Virus record (IMG/VR): IMGVR_UViG_3300044641_000655
Span: 1-38,804 of that record
Length of the DNA stretch: 38,804 nt
Direction: 5' to 3' (one strand)
Source of the DNA: a virus
Positions 30,584 through 38,804 of this stretch are shown piece after piece (position 1 is the stretch's first letter; the number at the start of each line of letters is the position of its first letter). The translations under genes were made by a program, and so were the position numbers. The notes beneath the pieces were generated by a model, which saw only the letters and a program-made list of their open reading frames with translations, did no database searches and was not told the origin of the DNA.

Positions 30584-31075
30584 ATGGTTGCTATGAGCAA
30601 CAACTACTGGGATGACGACGAAGACGACCTAGATACCAATGTACCTGAGTCACAGATGGATGGAAGCGACCTTTTAAAGAAGTTGCGGAAAGCCAAACGT
30701 AATGATGAGAAGCGTATCAAAGAACTCACTGAGCAACTTGAGGGACTAACCAAGTCGCAGCGTGAGCGTACAGTCAAAGAAGTCCTAGACAAGAAAGGTG
30801 TAAATCCTAAGGCACAACGCTTAATCCTTAAAGACCTAGACGAAGTTACCGAAGAGTCAGTTAATAACTGGCTTGAAGATAATGGAGATTTGTTCGGATT
30901 AACTGTGAATGAGGATGCACCTGCAGTAAGTGATATGGACCGCGCTACATTACGTCAGCAGGACGCTATCACGCAAGGTGCAATAACACCTGACAGAGCA
31001 GAGAACCTAGAACAGAGACTTAATTCAGCAGAATCTGCTGATGAAATTCTCTCTATCCTTCGCTCACAATCATAA
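30584..31075 (+). CDS. Scaffold-like acidic protein
   Basis: 163 residues from ATG 30584 (GAAGGGTGG upstream; ATG 30593 is also possible). The N-terminus is highly acidic (DDDEDDLD), followed by charged helices (LLKKLRKAKRNDEKRIKELTEQ) and a helical C-terminus. Highly charged, helical, directly before the major capsid gene: the usual profile of a scaffolding protein that shapes the prohead and is then removed. Confidence 0.7.
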   Translation: MVAMSNNYWDDDEDDLDTNVPESQMDGSDLLKKLRKAKRNDEKRIKELTEQLEGLTKSQRERTVKEVLDKKGVNPKAQRLILKDLDEVTEESVNNWLEDNGDLFGLTVNEDAPAVSDMDRATLRQQDAITQGAITPDRAENLEQRLNSAESADEILSILRSQS

Positions 31076-31111
31076 TCATAGTTTCTAACTACTAAAAAGG
31101 AAATAACCTAA

Positions 31112-32059
31112 ATGGCATATGTATCAACAGCCTCCGATAACCTCGGAGGAACCGCTGGTGGTGCTGGTCTAGTACAAAAGGCTTATGACCGTCTCTTGGA
31201 GTTCGCACTCCGTTCAGAGCCACTCATTCGTTCAGTTGCTGACAAGCGCCCAACAAATCAATCAATCCCAGGTTCAACTGTAGTTCTACAGCGCTACGTT
31301 GACCTTTCAGCAGCAACAACACCACTCACAGAAACAACAGACCCAGATGCAGTAGCAATGTCTACACCAACATCTGTAACTATTACTCTTGCTGAGTATG
31401 GTAACTCTGTTCTTGTTACACGTGCTTTGGAACTCTTCAGCCTTGCTGATGTAGACCCAGCAATTGCTAACATCATTGCATTCAACCTTGCAGATTCAAT
31501 TGACGCTGTTGCTATGACAGAACTTCGTCAGGGCACAAACGTAATCTACTCAGGTTCAACTGCAACATCAACAGCAACAGTTACTGCTGCTGCAACCATT
31601 TCGTCTGCAAACATCCGTCGCGCAGTTGCAAAACTTCGTGCGAATAAGACAACAGCACGCAAGGGTTCACTCTACTGGACTGGTATTCACCCAGAAGTTT
31701 CACACGACCTTCGTGCTGAGACAGGTTCAGCAGGATGGCTTCTCCCTAACCAGTACGGTTCTGCACAGGACCGCATCTGGGCTGGAGAAATCGGCACATA
31801 CGAAGGTGCATACTTCGTTGAGTCTCCACGTTTGTACAATGCTACAGACGGTTCAGGTTCTGCAAAGGTGTACCGCACCATTCTCTGCGGACAGCAAGCA
31901 CTTGCTGAAGCAGTGGCAGAAGAGCCACACGTAGTTATCGGACCAGTCGTTGACCGCTTGATGCGTCATCGTCCAATGGGCTGGTACGGAGTTCTAGGTT
32001 TCAAGCGTTACCGCGAAGAAGCACTATTCCGTATTGAATCAGGTTCATCAATCGCTTAA
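31112..32059 (+). CDS. Major capsid protein, HK97 fold, N4-gp56-like
   Basis: 315 residues, strong AAGGAAAT upstream. Segments typical of the N4-gp56 family are present: LLEFALRSEPLIRSVADKRP near residues 29-48, VITLAEYGNSVLVTRALEL-type strand, ADSIDAVAMTEL, and the C-terminal GVLGFKRYREEALFRIES. It builds the icosahedral shell. No N-terminal delta domain is obvious, so proteolytic maturation, if any, would remove little; this matters for the role of the Ntn-hydrolase. Confidence 0.85.
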   Translation: MAYVSTASDNLGGTAGGAGLVQKAYDRLLEFALRSEPLIRSVADKRPTNQSIPGSTVVLQRYVDLSAATTPLTETTDPDAVAMSTPTSVTITLAEYGNSVLVTRALELFSLADVDPAIANIIAFNLADSIDAVAMTELRQGTNVIYSGSTATSTATVTAAATISSANIRRAVAKLRANKTTARKGSLYWTGIHPEVSHDLRAETGSAGWLLPNQYGSAQDRIWAGEIGTYEGAYFVESPRLYNATDGSGSAKVYRTILCGQQALAEAVAEEPHVVIGPVVDRLMRHRPMGWYGVLGFKRYREEALFRIESGSSIA

Positions 32060-32073
32060 TTGATTGACGGGTG

Positions 32074-32093
32074 GGGCTAGGGAAACCTAGCCT
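32074..32093 (+). other. GNRA-loop hairpin behind the major capsid gene
   Basis: GGCTAGG-GAAA-CCTAGCC (32075-32092), a perfect 7-bp stem with a GAAA tetraloop, 15 nt after the capsid stop. No T-tract follows, so it is not a classical terminator; it could be a 3' mRNA stabiliser or a weak attenuator between capsid and downstream genes. Confidence 0.6.
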
Positions 32094-32119
32094 CATCAGT
32101 AAGTTCATTAAGGAGAACT

Positions 32120-32389
32120 ATGGCAAACTACACATTCAAGACACCATACGTACTTGAAGGTCCATCTGGTGGACATCGCTTGTTTTACTTTGCCAACTTA
32201 CGCAAAGGTATAACTATCGTCAAGTCTGGGGCTACCTATTCACAGATACGTTATGCAGTAGATGAAGACCTTAATGACTATGACGTTGTTTATCGTGGTG
32301 GCTATGAGCACACAGTAGATGATGCAGCAAAGGCAGAGTTAATTGCTGCCAACGTAGGAGTAACAGAAGCAAACTTCACAGCACAGTAG
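32120..32389 (+). CDS. Small head protein (89 residues)
   Basis: AAGGAG upstream. Beta-rich (YTFKTPYVLEGPSGGHRLFY, IRYAVDEDLNDYDVVYRGG) with an acidic helical end. Directly after the capsid gene, the place of head-decoration or head-completion proteins; function not proven. Confidence 0.62.
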   Translation: MANYTFKTPYVLEGPSGGHRLFYFANLRKGITIVKSGATYSQIRYAVDEDLNDYDVVYRGGYEHTVDDAAKAELIAANVGVTEANFTAQ

Positions 32390-32397
32390 GGGACAAA

Positions 32398-32826
32398 ATG
32401 CACAGTCATATTAGCAAGGTTTTGGAATGGGGTTTCAGTGAAACTCACGATTTCGTGGCGACACTGTGGGGCTGTGTGCTCTGTGACCAGACATCGGACA
32501 AACCTTTTCTGGAAGAAGAAGATATAGATATTGACCATACACAATGTGACGAAGATTGCTTCGGGTGCAAGGTCAAAGGCTTGCAGTTAAATGCAGGAGA
32601 TGCAACAAGAGATATACCTGATAAGAAGTGGAACTCTGAATTGGCTTCCTACCGCAAGGCTAGGGAGTCTGGCATACAGCCAGCAGGAACCACACACGCT
32701 CACGTTGAACAGGCTTATCAGGCTTCTGAGACATTGGGTAAAGCGTATGACGCAGACACAATGCCTAAGGCGAAAGACATAAACAAAAACACAGCAGCAG
32801 TACTAAAAGAAATAGGAGCAATCTAA
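32398..32826 (+). CDS. Cysteine-containing virion-associated protein
   Basis: 142 residues, GGGGAC upstream. An N-terminal metal-binding region has CVLCDQT (Cys26, Cys29), His47, Cys50, Cys54 and Cys57 (DEDCFGCKVKGLQL). The C-terminal half is helical and charged. The family is a common but uncharacterised one beside phage capsid genes. Its stop overlaps the next ATG. Confidence 0.62.
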   Translation: MHSHISKVLEWGFSETHDFVATLWGCVLCDQTSDKPFLEEEDIDIDHTQCDEDCFGCKVKGLQLNAGDATRDIPDKKWNSELASYRKARESGIQPAGTTHAHVEQAYQASETLGKAYDADTMPKAKDINKNTAAVLKEIGAI

Positions 32827-32951
32827 TGCCAATGGTAGGAATGAAGAAGTTCTCATACGACAAAAAGGGTAAGATGGCAGCAATGGCTGAGGCCAAGAAG
32901 ACAGGCAAGCCAATGAAGAAGAAGGCTGTAAAGAAGAAAGTCAAGAAGTAA
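32826..32951 (+). CDS. 41-residue Lys-rich miniprotein
   Basis: ATG 32826 overlaps the upstream stop, and its stop overlaps the next ATG. About 40% Lys/Arg (MKKFSYDKKGKM; KPMKKKAVKKKVKK). It could bind DNA or the acidic scaffold inside the head. Short, but packing on both sides supports it. Confidence 0.6.
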   Translation: MPMVGMKKFSYDKKGKMAAMAEAKKTGKPMKKKAVKKKVKK

Positions 32952-33130
32952 TGGCAGCAGCACCTAAGCCAAAGCCTAAGCCAAGCCCATCTACATTCGC
33001 ACAGCGTTCTGCTGCTGCAGAGGCTGAACTTCTTAAACTTGCGAAGGCTGGGTCAATCAAGAATCTCAATAAGACTAGAGATATGATTGCTAAAAAGTAC
33101 GGCATTCGACCAAACGGATTTACAAACTAA
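32951..33130 (+). CDS. 59-residue basic small protein
   Basis: ATG 32951 overlaps the previous stop. A Lys-Pro repeat start (APKPKPKPSPS) is followed by a helix (SAAAEAELLKLAKAG) and a basic end (MIAKKYGIRPNGF). It is part of a row of four basic proteins in the head module. Function unknown. Confidence 0.58.
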   Translation: MAAAPKPKPKPSPSTFAQRSAAAEAELLKLAKAGSIKNLNKTRDMIAKKYGIRPNGFTN

Positions 33131-33139
33131 GGACAAAAA

Positions 33140-33397
33140 ATGACAGACCCTAGACTAAAGCGGATAGGAGTGTCAGGCTTTAACAAGCCTAAGCGCACAC
33201 CGAATCACCCAACGAAAAGCCACGTAGTTGTAGCCAAGGTAGGAGATAAGGTCAAGACTATCCGCTTTGGTCAACAGGGTGTTACTGGCGACAAAAAGCC
33301 AACAGCCCGTCAAGCATCATTCAAAGCACGTCACGCTAGGAACATTGCTAAGGGTAAAATGAGTGCAGCATATTGGGCAGATAAGGTGAAATGGTAA
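33140..33397 (+). CDS. DUF6321-like basic protein
   Basis: 85 residues, AAGGACA upstream. The pattern KTIRFGQQGVTGDKK, then FKARHARNIAKGKMSAAYWADKVKW, resembles a conserved phage domain found near capsid genes, in which basic and aromatic residues are fixed. Possible DNA or capsid contact; biochemical function unknown. Confidence 0.65.
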   Translation: MTDPRLKRIGVSGFNKPKRTPNHPTKSHVVVAKVGDKVKTIRFGQQGVTGDKKPTARQASFKARHARNIAKGKMSAAYWADKVKW

Positions 33398-33546
33398 TGA
33401 AGAAAGCATTCTGGGATAAGAAGAACCCTAAGAAGAAATCAACACCACTGACTCCAGCACAGAAGGCTAAGGCTAAGGCAATGGCTAAGAGGGCTGGACG
33501 GCCTTATCCAAACCTTGTGGATAACGCAAGGGCAAAGAACAAATAA
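33397..33546 (+). CDS. 49-residue Lys-rich miniprotein
   Basis: ATG overlaps the previous stop (TAATG). MKKAFWDKKNPKKK start, Ala/Lys helix (AQKAKAKAMAKRAG) and a short tail. Fourth of the basic row. It may be a DNA-packing or scaffold-binding peptide. Confidence 0.58.
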   Translation: MKKAFWDKKNPKKKSTPLTPAQKAKAKAMAKRAGRPYPNLVDNARAKNK

Positions 33547-33560
33547 GAAAGCAGGGGACA

Positions 33561-34238
33561 ATGCAAGAGACAGTATCAATCGCCTGGTGCGATAACGGTA
33601 TGGTAGATGGCAAGTTTATGCAGGGCGTGACAGATGTAATGCTGAAGTCAGGTATTACTTTCCAGTCCACACTCCGTAGCCAAGGCAACCAGATTGCCAG
33701 ACAACGTGAGACAGTAATTAGATATTGGCACGAGCAGAACAAATCTGACTGGTTACTCTGGGTTGACTCAGATGTAGTTATCAGTCCAGAGACATTCCTC
33801 AAGTTATGGAATGCCAAGGATAAAGAACAGAAGCCTATGGTTACTGGAGTCTACTTCACCACAGACAATCCAGAAGAACCTTTGATGGTTCCAATGCCTA
33901 CGGTCTTTAACTTTGCAGACAATAAAGACGGTGGCTTTGGTCTAACCAGAGTGCACCCACTACCTAAGGACAAGTTGATTCAGGTAGGCGCAGCAGGTAT
34001 GGGGTTCATCCTTATGCACCGCAGCGTGGTTGACAGGATTCTTAAAGAGTTACCAGATGTACAACTCTTTATGGAGATGGGACGAGGAACAAAGTTTATT
34101 GGTGAGGATATCTACTTCTTCGCATTATGCGACAAGGTAGGAATCCCACTCTGGTGTGACACAAGTGCAACTGCTCCACATATGAAGCGGTTCTCTTTTG
34201 ATGAACACTATTACAACGCAATGACCAAAAGGAGATAA
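33561..34238 (+). CDS. GT-A-type glycosyltransferase
   Basis: 225 residues, GGGGAC upstream. The GT-A metal site is DWLLWVDSDVVI with the DSD at 69-71; GAAGMGFILMHRS at 143-155 fits the acceptor loop; GEDIYFF (181-187) gives the family-2 ED catalytic pair, and His207 (APHMK) is a metal ligand. It should transfer a sugar from a nucleotide donor. In a structural gene block a likely target is virion or host surface glycan, but the acceptor is unknown. Confidence 0.75.
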   Translation: MQETVSIAWCDNGMVDGKFMQGVTDVMLKSGITFQSTLRSQGNQIARQRETVIRYWHEQNKSDWLLWVDSDVVISPETFLKLWNAKDKEQKPMVTGVYFTTDNPEEPLMVPMPTVFNFADNKDGGFGLTRVHPLPKDKLIQVGAAGMGFILMHRSVVDRILKELPDVQLFMEMGRGTKFIGEDIYFFALCDKVGIPLWCDTSATAPHMKRFSFDEHYYNAMTKRR

Positions 34239-34240
34239 CA

Positions 34241-34507
34241 ATGGCAGGTACTGCTGGCAGCACACTGTGTGCCGAACTGAATCGTTTAGCCAACGGTGGA
34301 ACCTACCCAGCGATGACAGCATTCCTTGATGAACAAGGTGCTGCCAACAAGTGGGCTGGTACTACAGGTAAAGCAATAATCGGTGCGCTTAACTACAAAG
34401 TTAGCGCGGCTCGTCAGCCATCTGCATTCAAGGACCTCAATGGTGTTTGTAACGAACTGGCTGGAACTACTGGCAAATCTGCGGTTGACGCATTAAGGAC
34501 TATATAG
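34241..34507 (+). CDS. Small virion protein with internal repeat
   Basis: 88 residues. LCAELNRLANGG and VCNELAGTTGKS repeat a C-x-E-L pattern, and AGTTGKA/AGTTGKS occurs twice, hinting at a duplicated small motif. Overlaps the next GTG. A head-tail connector or collar function is possible from position only. Confidence 0.58.
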   Translation: MAGTAGSTLCAELNRLANGGTYPAMTAFLDEQGAANKWAGTTGKAIIGALNYKVSAARQPSAFKDLNGVCNELAGTTGKSAVDALRTI

Positions 34508-35430
34508 TGACAACTACCCTTGCAAATATGATTGACGAGGTTCTCATCAACCTCTCTGGCTACACCTTTCAACAGGATAGAGCCACACACTTAACCGCCC
34601 CTGTTACTACGACAACCTCAACAAGTGCATCTCCACTTATCCTAAGCCTTGGGTCTACTGACTCTGTAGGTAAGGGCACTGTTGAGATTGATGAAGAACT
34701 GCTTTGGGTGGATACCTTTGACCGCGTTGCTAACACAGCAACTGTATCTCCTTATGGTCGTGGTTACCTAGGCACAACTCCTGCTACCCACGCACTAGAT
34801 GCGAAGGTTACTATTGCCCCTACCTTCCCACGCTTTAGCATTAAGCGAGCAATCAACGACACCATTCGCTCCCTTGGAGCAAGCATCTTTGCAGTCAAGA
34901 GCACATCGTTTACATTCAATGCTGCACAGTCAACCTACGGTTTTAATAATCTTGACATCAAGAACATTCTCACAGTTTCTTGGCAAGACATTGGACCATC
35001 AAAGGAATGGCGACCACTACGTCGCTGGGACTTTGACTCAACAGCAGATGCCACAGCCTGGGGTTCTGGCGCACAGACAATCACACTAGGTGAGGCTCCT
35101 ATCTCAGGACGCACAGTTCGCGTGGTCTACGCTGCTGACCCAACAGCATTTACAAATAATACAGATGTCTATACAACAACAACAGGATTGCCTGAGTCAA
35201 CTCGTGATGTAGTAATCCTAGGCGCAGCCTATCGCTTGCTCACATTCCTTGACCCAGCACGTGCCTCACAGGTTAGCCCACAGGCTGACGAGACAGACAG
35301 CAAGCGTCCATACGGTGCATCACAGAGTGCAACCAAGCAACTCTACGCACTTTACACACAACGCCTTAATGAAGAAACACAATCACAGCAACAGAACTAT
35401 CCCCCACGAGTTCACTTCTCACGCCGATAA
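34507..35430 (+). CDS. Head-tail connector or tail protein (307 residues)
   Basis: GTG start overlapping the upstream stop (TAGTG). N-terminal helix (LANMIDEVLINLSGYTF), a beta-domain with DSVGKGTVEIDEELLWVD, and later helices (FSIKRAINDTIRSLGASIF; SQVSPQADE). The domain mix matches adaptor-like proteins between portal and fibre. Assigned by position and composition. Confidence 0.62.
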   Translation: MTTTLANMIDEVLINLSGYTFQQDRATHLTAPVTTTTSTSASPLILSLGSTDSVGKGTVEIDEELLWVDTFDRVANTATVSPYGRGYLGTTPATHALDAKVTIAPTFPRFSIKRAINDTIRSLGASIFAVKSTSFTFNAAQSTYGFNNLDIKNILTVSWQDIGPSKEWRPLRRWDFDSTADATAWGSGAQTITLGEAPISGRTVRVVYAADPTAFTNNTDVYTTTTGLPESTRDVVILGAAYRLLTFLDPARASQVSPQADETDSKRPYGASQSATKQLYALYTQRLNEETQSQQQNYPPRVHFSRR

Positions 35431-35439
35431 GGACCGTCA

Positions 35440-37158
35440 ATGACAACTAGAAAATACTCATCTCGCTCGCAGCAGACAACTCTGACTGCAGCACTTACAT
35501 CGTCTGGTACATCGGCAACGGTTGTGTCAGGAACAGCCATACTTGGTGGAACGACAATCTCTGCTGGTGAAACATTCACAGTAGTTATTGACCCAGATAC
35601 AGCCCTTGAAGAAATTGTAGATGTCACGGCGGTAAGTACTAATACACTTACCATTACTCGTGGCGTAGATGGCTCAACTGGTCAAGCACACTCTGCTGGT
35701 GCAGTAGTTCGCCATATGGCGATTGGTCGTGACTATCGTGAGGCTAACACTCACATCGAAGCAACCACAGGACACGGTGCAACTGGTGCAGTAGTTGGTA
35801 CAACTAACACCCAGACCCTGACCAACAAGACTCTCACCTCTCCAGTAATGACTACTCCAGCACTTGGTACTCCAGCCTCTGGTGTGCTCACAAATGCAAC
35901 TGGACTTCCACTAACAACTGGCGTAACTGGAACTCTTCCAGTAGCCAATGGTGGAACTGGAGTCACAACATCAACTGGTTCAGGTGCTAACGTCCTTGGA
36001 ACTAGCCCAACAATTTCTAGCCCAACCATTACTGGTACTGGAACTATTGCAGGAACCTTTACAGGCAACATTACTGGCAACGTAACTGGTAACCTCACAG
36101 GCAATGTGACAGGCAACGTCACTGGTTCTTCTGGTTCTACCACAGGTAACGCAGCAACAGCCACAGCCCTTGCTACGGGCCGTACAATCAGCCTTGCAGG
36201 AGATGTAAGTGGTACTTCTGCATCATTCGATGGAACTGCTAATGCTTCTATCACAGTAGCCTATGCAGCCAACAGTATCGTCAACGACGACATTAACGCT
36301 TCTGCTGGTATCGCACTGAGCAAACTGGCTACAGACCCATTGGCTCGCGCTAACCACACTGGTACACAGGCTGCCTCAACTATCTCAGACTTTGACACAC
36401 AGGTTCGTACTTCACGTCTTGACCAGATGGCAGCACCTACAGGTTCTGTTTCTGCTAACAGCCAGAAGATTACTAACCTAGGCACACCTACATCTAACAC
36501 AGATGCCTCTACTAAGGCTTATGTGGATACTTCTATCGCTAACCTTATTGACGGTGCTCCATCTACCCTTGACACACTTAATGAGATTGCAGCAGCCTTG
36601 GCTGACAACGCATCATTCTCAGACACAGTGGTACTCAAGTCTGGTAGCACAATGACTGGTGCTTTGGCTATGGGAACCAACAAGATTACAGGTCTTGGTG
36701 ACCCAACTAATGCACAGGATGCAGCAACTAAGAACTATATTGACACAGCATCAATTGCTCCAAGCAACTTGACTGGTCCTATTACCTCTGTCGGTCCTGC
36801 AACATCTGTAGCATCACAGACAGGTACTGGCAGCAAGTTCGTAATGGACAATACTCCAACACTTATTACCCCTGAACTTGGTGTGGCTACTGCTACATCT
36901 ATCAACGGAACAACTATTCCAACCAGCAAGACTCTTGTGGCTACAGACTCAACTCAGTATGTAGTACCTAGCCAGACTGGTAACTCAGGTAAGTATCTGA
37001 CTACAAATGGAACTGTATCTTCTTGGGGTGCAGTTGATGCGCTACCAAGTCAGACAAGCAATGCAGGAAAGTATTTAACCACAGACGGTACAACCGCTTC
37101 GTGGGCAACTGTAACAACCGACCCAACAGCCGACATCTTTATGATGATGGGCGCTTAA
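35440..37158 (+). CDS. Tail fibre protein with triplet repeats
   Basis: 572 residues. N-terminal domain with [18 protein letters not shown] and [19 protein letters not shown], which attaches to the tail; [20 protein letters not shown], then G-N-x-T-G repeats (about residues 205-235) forming beta-helical fibre; several phage-fibre units of the STKAYVD and AATKNYID type (360-440); and a C-terminal [14 protein letters not shown] repeat (two copies). It probably reaches the host surface with the paralogous proteins encoded after it. No catalytic motif. Confidence 0.85.
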   Translation: MTTRKYSSRSQQTTLTAALTSSGTSATVVSGTAILGGTTISAGETFTVVIDPDTALEEIVDVTAVSTNTLTITRGVDGSTGQAHSAGAVVRHMAIGRDYREANTHIEATTGHGATGAVVGTTNTQTLTNKTLTSPVMTTPALGTPASGVLTNATGLPLTTGVTGTLPVANGGTGVTTSTGSGANVLGTSPTISSPTITGTGTIAGTFTGNITGNVTGNLTGNVTGNVTGSSGSTTGNAATATALATGRTISLAGDVSGTSASFDGTANASITVAYAANSIVNDDINASAGIALSKLATDPLARANHTGTQAASTISDFDTQVRTSRLDQMAAPTGSVSANSQKITNLGTPTSNTDASTKAYVDTSIANLIDGAPSTLDTLNEIAAALADNASFSDTVVLKSGSTMTGALAMGTNKITGLGDPTNAQDAATKNYIDTASIAPSNLTGPITSVGPATSVASQTGTGSKFVMDNTPTLITPELGVATATSINGTTIPTSKTLVATDSTQYVVPSQTGNSGKYLTTNGTVSSWGAVDALPSQTSNAGKYLTTDGTTASWATVTTDPTADIFMMMGA

Positions 37159-37180
37159 CCAACTACAAGGAGAAATACAA

Positions 37181-37501
37181 ATGGCAAAGAAAGTACTTGG
37201 GCAAGTAAACCCATCTGCAACAACTGCAACAACGCTATACACAGTACCATCTGCTAAGAGTGCAGTTATCTCATCTCTTACAGTATGCAACCAAGCATCA
37301 ACTTCTGCTACTTTCCGTATTGCAGTTCGTCCTGCTGGTGCTACTCTGGCTGCTGTTCACTATGTAGCCTATGATGTTGCAGTCGGTGCTGCTGATACAA
37401 CCTGTCTTACACTGGGCATTACACTTACTGCTACAGATGTAGTAACTGTGTATGCTTCAACTGCAAACATCTCTTTCCACGCTTACGGCGACGAGTCCTA
37501 A
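37181..37501 (+). CDS. Small beta-rich virion protein (106 residues)
   Basis: AAGGAG upstream. Eight short beta-strands (ATTLYTVPSAKSAVISSLTVC, FRIAVRPAGA, ITLTATDVVTVYAST) suggest a jelly-roll domain of the kind seen as a decoration or fibre-tip unit in many phages. It ends directly at the next ATG. Function inferred from location after the fibre. Confidence 0.65.
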   Translation: MAKKVLGQVNPSATTATTLYTVPSAKSAVISSLTVCNQASTSATFRIAVRPAGATLAAVHYVAYDVAVGAADTTCLTLGITLTATDVVTVYASTANISFHAYGDES

Positions 37502-38100
37502 TGGCAATCACTAGAGCAAGAACCTCTAGTGTTGCACAGGGGCCTACAACTAGAAAAACAATCTCAGGTGGTAATGATATAATCTTGCCTGGAGGTTATG
37601 AGTCTATTGCTACTACTACCGTAGGTTCTGGTGGGCAATCAACTGTTACTTTCAGTTCGATTCAAACATCGTGGACACATCTTCAATTAAGGATTTTTGC
37701 AAAAACAAATAGAGCCTTAAATAGGGATGGTATTTTAATAACCATAAATAGTGATTCTGGAAATAATTACACAGCACACGGACTTTATGGTGATGGAGCA
37801 AACCCTTTTACTGATGCTGGAACGGCTAGAACAAGTAATATTGTCTACCGAGCATCTGGAAATTCTGGTGCTACGGACATATTTGGAACAATGATAATTG
37901 ATTTTTTAAATTATAAGGATACAAATAAATATAAAACTTTACGTTCTCTTGGCGGAGTTGACTTAAATGGTTCAGGAGAAGTAAATTTTTATTCTGGACT
38001 ATGGTTAAATTCAAACGCAATTACCAGTATTAGTTTAGCACCTGCGGTAGGAACTAGTTTTTTACAGCATTCTCAATTTGACCTATACGGAATTAAATAA
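37501..38100 (+). CDS. Tail-surface / receptor-binding-like protein (paralogue 3)
   Basis: 199 residues; ATG shares a base with the previous stop. A 30-residue unique N-terminus precedes the family core: VTFSSIQTSWTHL, DFLNYKDTNKYKTL, AITSISLAP and SQFDLYGI. It is AT-richer than the fibre gene. Same paralogue set as the copies at the left edge. Confidence 0.72.
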   Translation: MAITRARTSSVAQGPTTRKTISGGNDIILPGGYESIATTTVGSGGQSTVTFSSIQTSWTHLQLRIFAKTNRALNRDGILITINSDSGNNYTAHGLYGDGANPFTDAGTARTSNIVYRASGNSGATDIFGTMIIDFLNYKDTNKYKTLRSLGGVDLNGSGEVNFYSGLWLNSNAITSISLAPAVGTSFLQHSQFDLYGIK

Positions 38101-38109
38101 GGAGATAGA

Positions 38110-38622
38110 ATGCCAACACAGACATATACTCCTATAGCAAGCCAAGTGCTTGCATCTGCAACTGGAACTGTTACATTTAGTTCTATTCCTAGCACCTATA
38201 CGGATTTAGTTTTAGTGGCTAATTTTACTGTTGCAACTGCTTCTGGAAATTTAGTAATAACTTTTAACGGTGATACAACAAGCGGTCTTTATTCAAAGAC
38301 ACAACTTGAAGGAACAGGTGCATCTGTTTATTCTGGAAGAACGGCTAATGCAAACAATATTGGACTAGATTCTAATATGGGTAGCGATACAACAAGTCCA
38401 TCTGTTCACATTCTTAATTTAATGAACTATGCAAAAACATCCGTATTTAAAACAGTTTTGCACCGTCAGTCTTCATTCTGGAGTGCTAACCCTGGAACTG
38501 CAGCAAGAGTTGGTTTATGGCGTAATACAAACGCAATTACTTCAATAACACTTAGCAATGGTGGAGTAAACTTTTCAGTCGGCTCTACCTTCACCCTATA
38601 CGGTATTAAGGCTGGTTCATAA
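38110..38622 (+). CDS. Tail-surface / receptor-binding-like protein (paralogue 4)
   Basis: 170 residues, AAGGAG upstream (AAGGAGATAGAATG). Family blocks: VTFSSIPSTYTDLVLV, ILNLMNYAKTSVFKTVLHR, LWRNTNAITSITL and GSTFTLYGIKAG. The middle, with STANNIGLD-type strands, is unlike its relatives. Confidence 0.75.
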   Translation: MPTQTYTPIASQVLASATGTVTFSSIPSTYTDLVLVANFTVATASGNLVITFNGDTTSGLYSKTQLEGTGASVYSGRTANANNIGLDSNMGSDTTSPSVHILNLMNYAKTSVFKTVLHRQSSFWSANPGTAARVGLWRNTNAITSITLSNGGVNFSVGSTFTLYGIKAGS

Positions 38623-38804
38623 ATGGCATTTACATATAGCAAACTAGCAGAGGTAACTGTTGGTTCTGGTGGCGCTGCTGAAATGGATTTTACTTCAATC
38701 CCTGGCAATTACACAGATTTAATAATTAAAATTTGTGGAAGGTCAAGTCGGAGTGGCGCTAACATTGATGAAGTTTATTTAAGATTTAATAGCAATACAG
38801 GAAG
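38623..38804 (+). CDS. Tail-surface / receptor-binding-like protein, 3'-truncated (paralogue 5)
   Basis: Starts at ATG 38623 sharing its first base region with the previous stop (TAAATG) and runs off the window. FTYSKLAEVTVGSGGAAEMD and FTSIPGNYTDLIIKICG match the family N-terminus. Its end is missing; it is not the same gene as the fragment at base 1, because that fragment lacks a matching join. Confidence 0.7.
   Translation, partial: MAFTYSKLAEVTVGSGGAAEMDFTSIPGNYTDLIIKICGRSSRSGANIDEVYLRFNSNTG

Noticed and set aside
36050-36150. Short spaced repeats resembling a CRISPR array
   Set aside because: The repeats are in-frame codons for fibre triplets, with no constant repeat-spacer spacing and no cas genes.
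35751-36254. Antisense ORF over the tail fibre
   Set aside because: Repetitive Val/Pro-rich shadow of the G-N-x-T-G fibre repeats.

Overview
The window is almost all of a tailed bacteriophage genome, most likely a short-tailed, apparently lytic phage of an actinobacterium. Host evidence is a WhiB-type iron-sulfur regulator (13500-13844), a family confined to Actinobacteria and their phages. The modest, AT-leaning base composition would fit a low-GC freshwater actinobacterium, but that is inference. Tailed phage is shown by TerL, portal, an N4-gp56-like major capsid protein, tail-fibre genes and a CHAP endolysin. No sheath, tail-tube or tape-measure gene, integrase, CI-type repressor, tRNA, CRISPR array or DNA polymerase was recognised.

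Layout. (1) 1-6104, plus strand: tail-surface proteins, a 740-residue tail protein, a secreted Pro/Glu-rich protein and a lysis cassette with a CHAP endolysin between small holin-like membrane proteins, closed by a strong terminator at 6147-6189. (2) 6191-6766, minus: a lone SAM-dependent methyltransferase. (3) 6767-6951: AT-rich divergent control region with nested hairpins. (4) 6952-12289, plus: replication and recombination block (RecB/Cas4-like nuclease split in two ORFs, zinc protein, RecA-fold ATPase, two more PD-(D/E)XK proteins, CHC2 and TOPRIM primase halves as two overlapping ORFs, DUF1599-like protein, sigma-like factor). (5) 12294-12316: bidirectional terminator. (6) 12324-17572, minus: about 27 tightly packed, mostly tiny genes, many below 60 codons and many with paired cysteines, plus WhiB, an FmdB-like zinc ribbon and a membrane-anchored transglycosylase-like protein. 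The run is broken by two similar structured leaders of about 103 nt and one internal consensus promoter. (7) 17573-18326: noncoding divergent region with a consensus-like minus promoter, a 9-bp iteron, nested palindromes and a chain of hairpins, a candidate origin or switch. (8) 18327-38804, plus: packaging, head, internal-protein and tail genes, ending in an array of paralogous tail-surface proteins that is cut by the right edge and resumes at the left edge, so the window looks like a circular or permuted genome opened inside that array.

Working together: the early plus block supplies primer synthesis, DNA unwinding or recombination functions and a sigma-like factor. The minus block is probably an early host-takeover set. 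The late block packages DNA (TerL with a TerS-like N-terminus), builds the head (portal, Ntn-hydrolase, scaffold-like protein, capsid), loads large internal proteins and decorates the tail. The most notable points are two enzymes each encoded as two overlapping ORFs in the same +1 relation, a proteasome-type Ntn-hydrolase in the slot where a prohead protease is expected, the duplicated structured leaders, the palindromic noncoding region and the receptor-protein array. All functions come from reading motifs by eye; no database search was possible.
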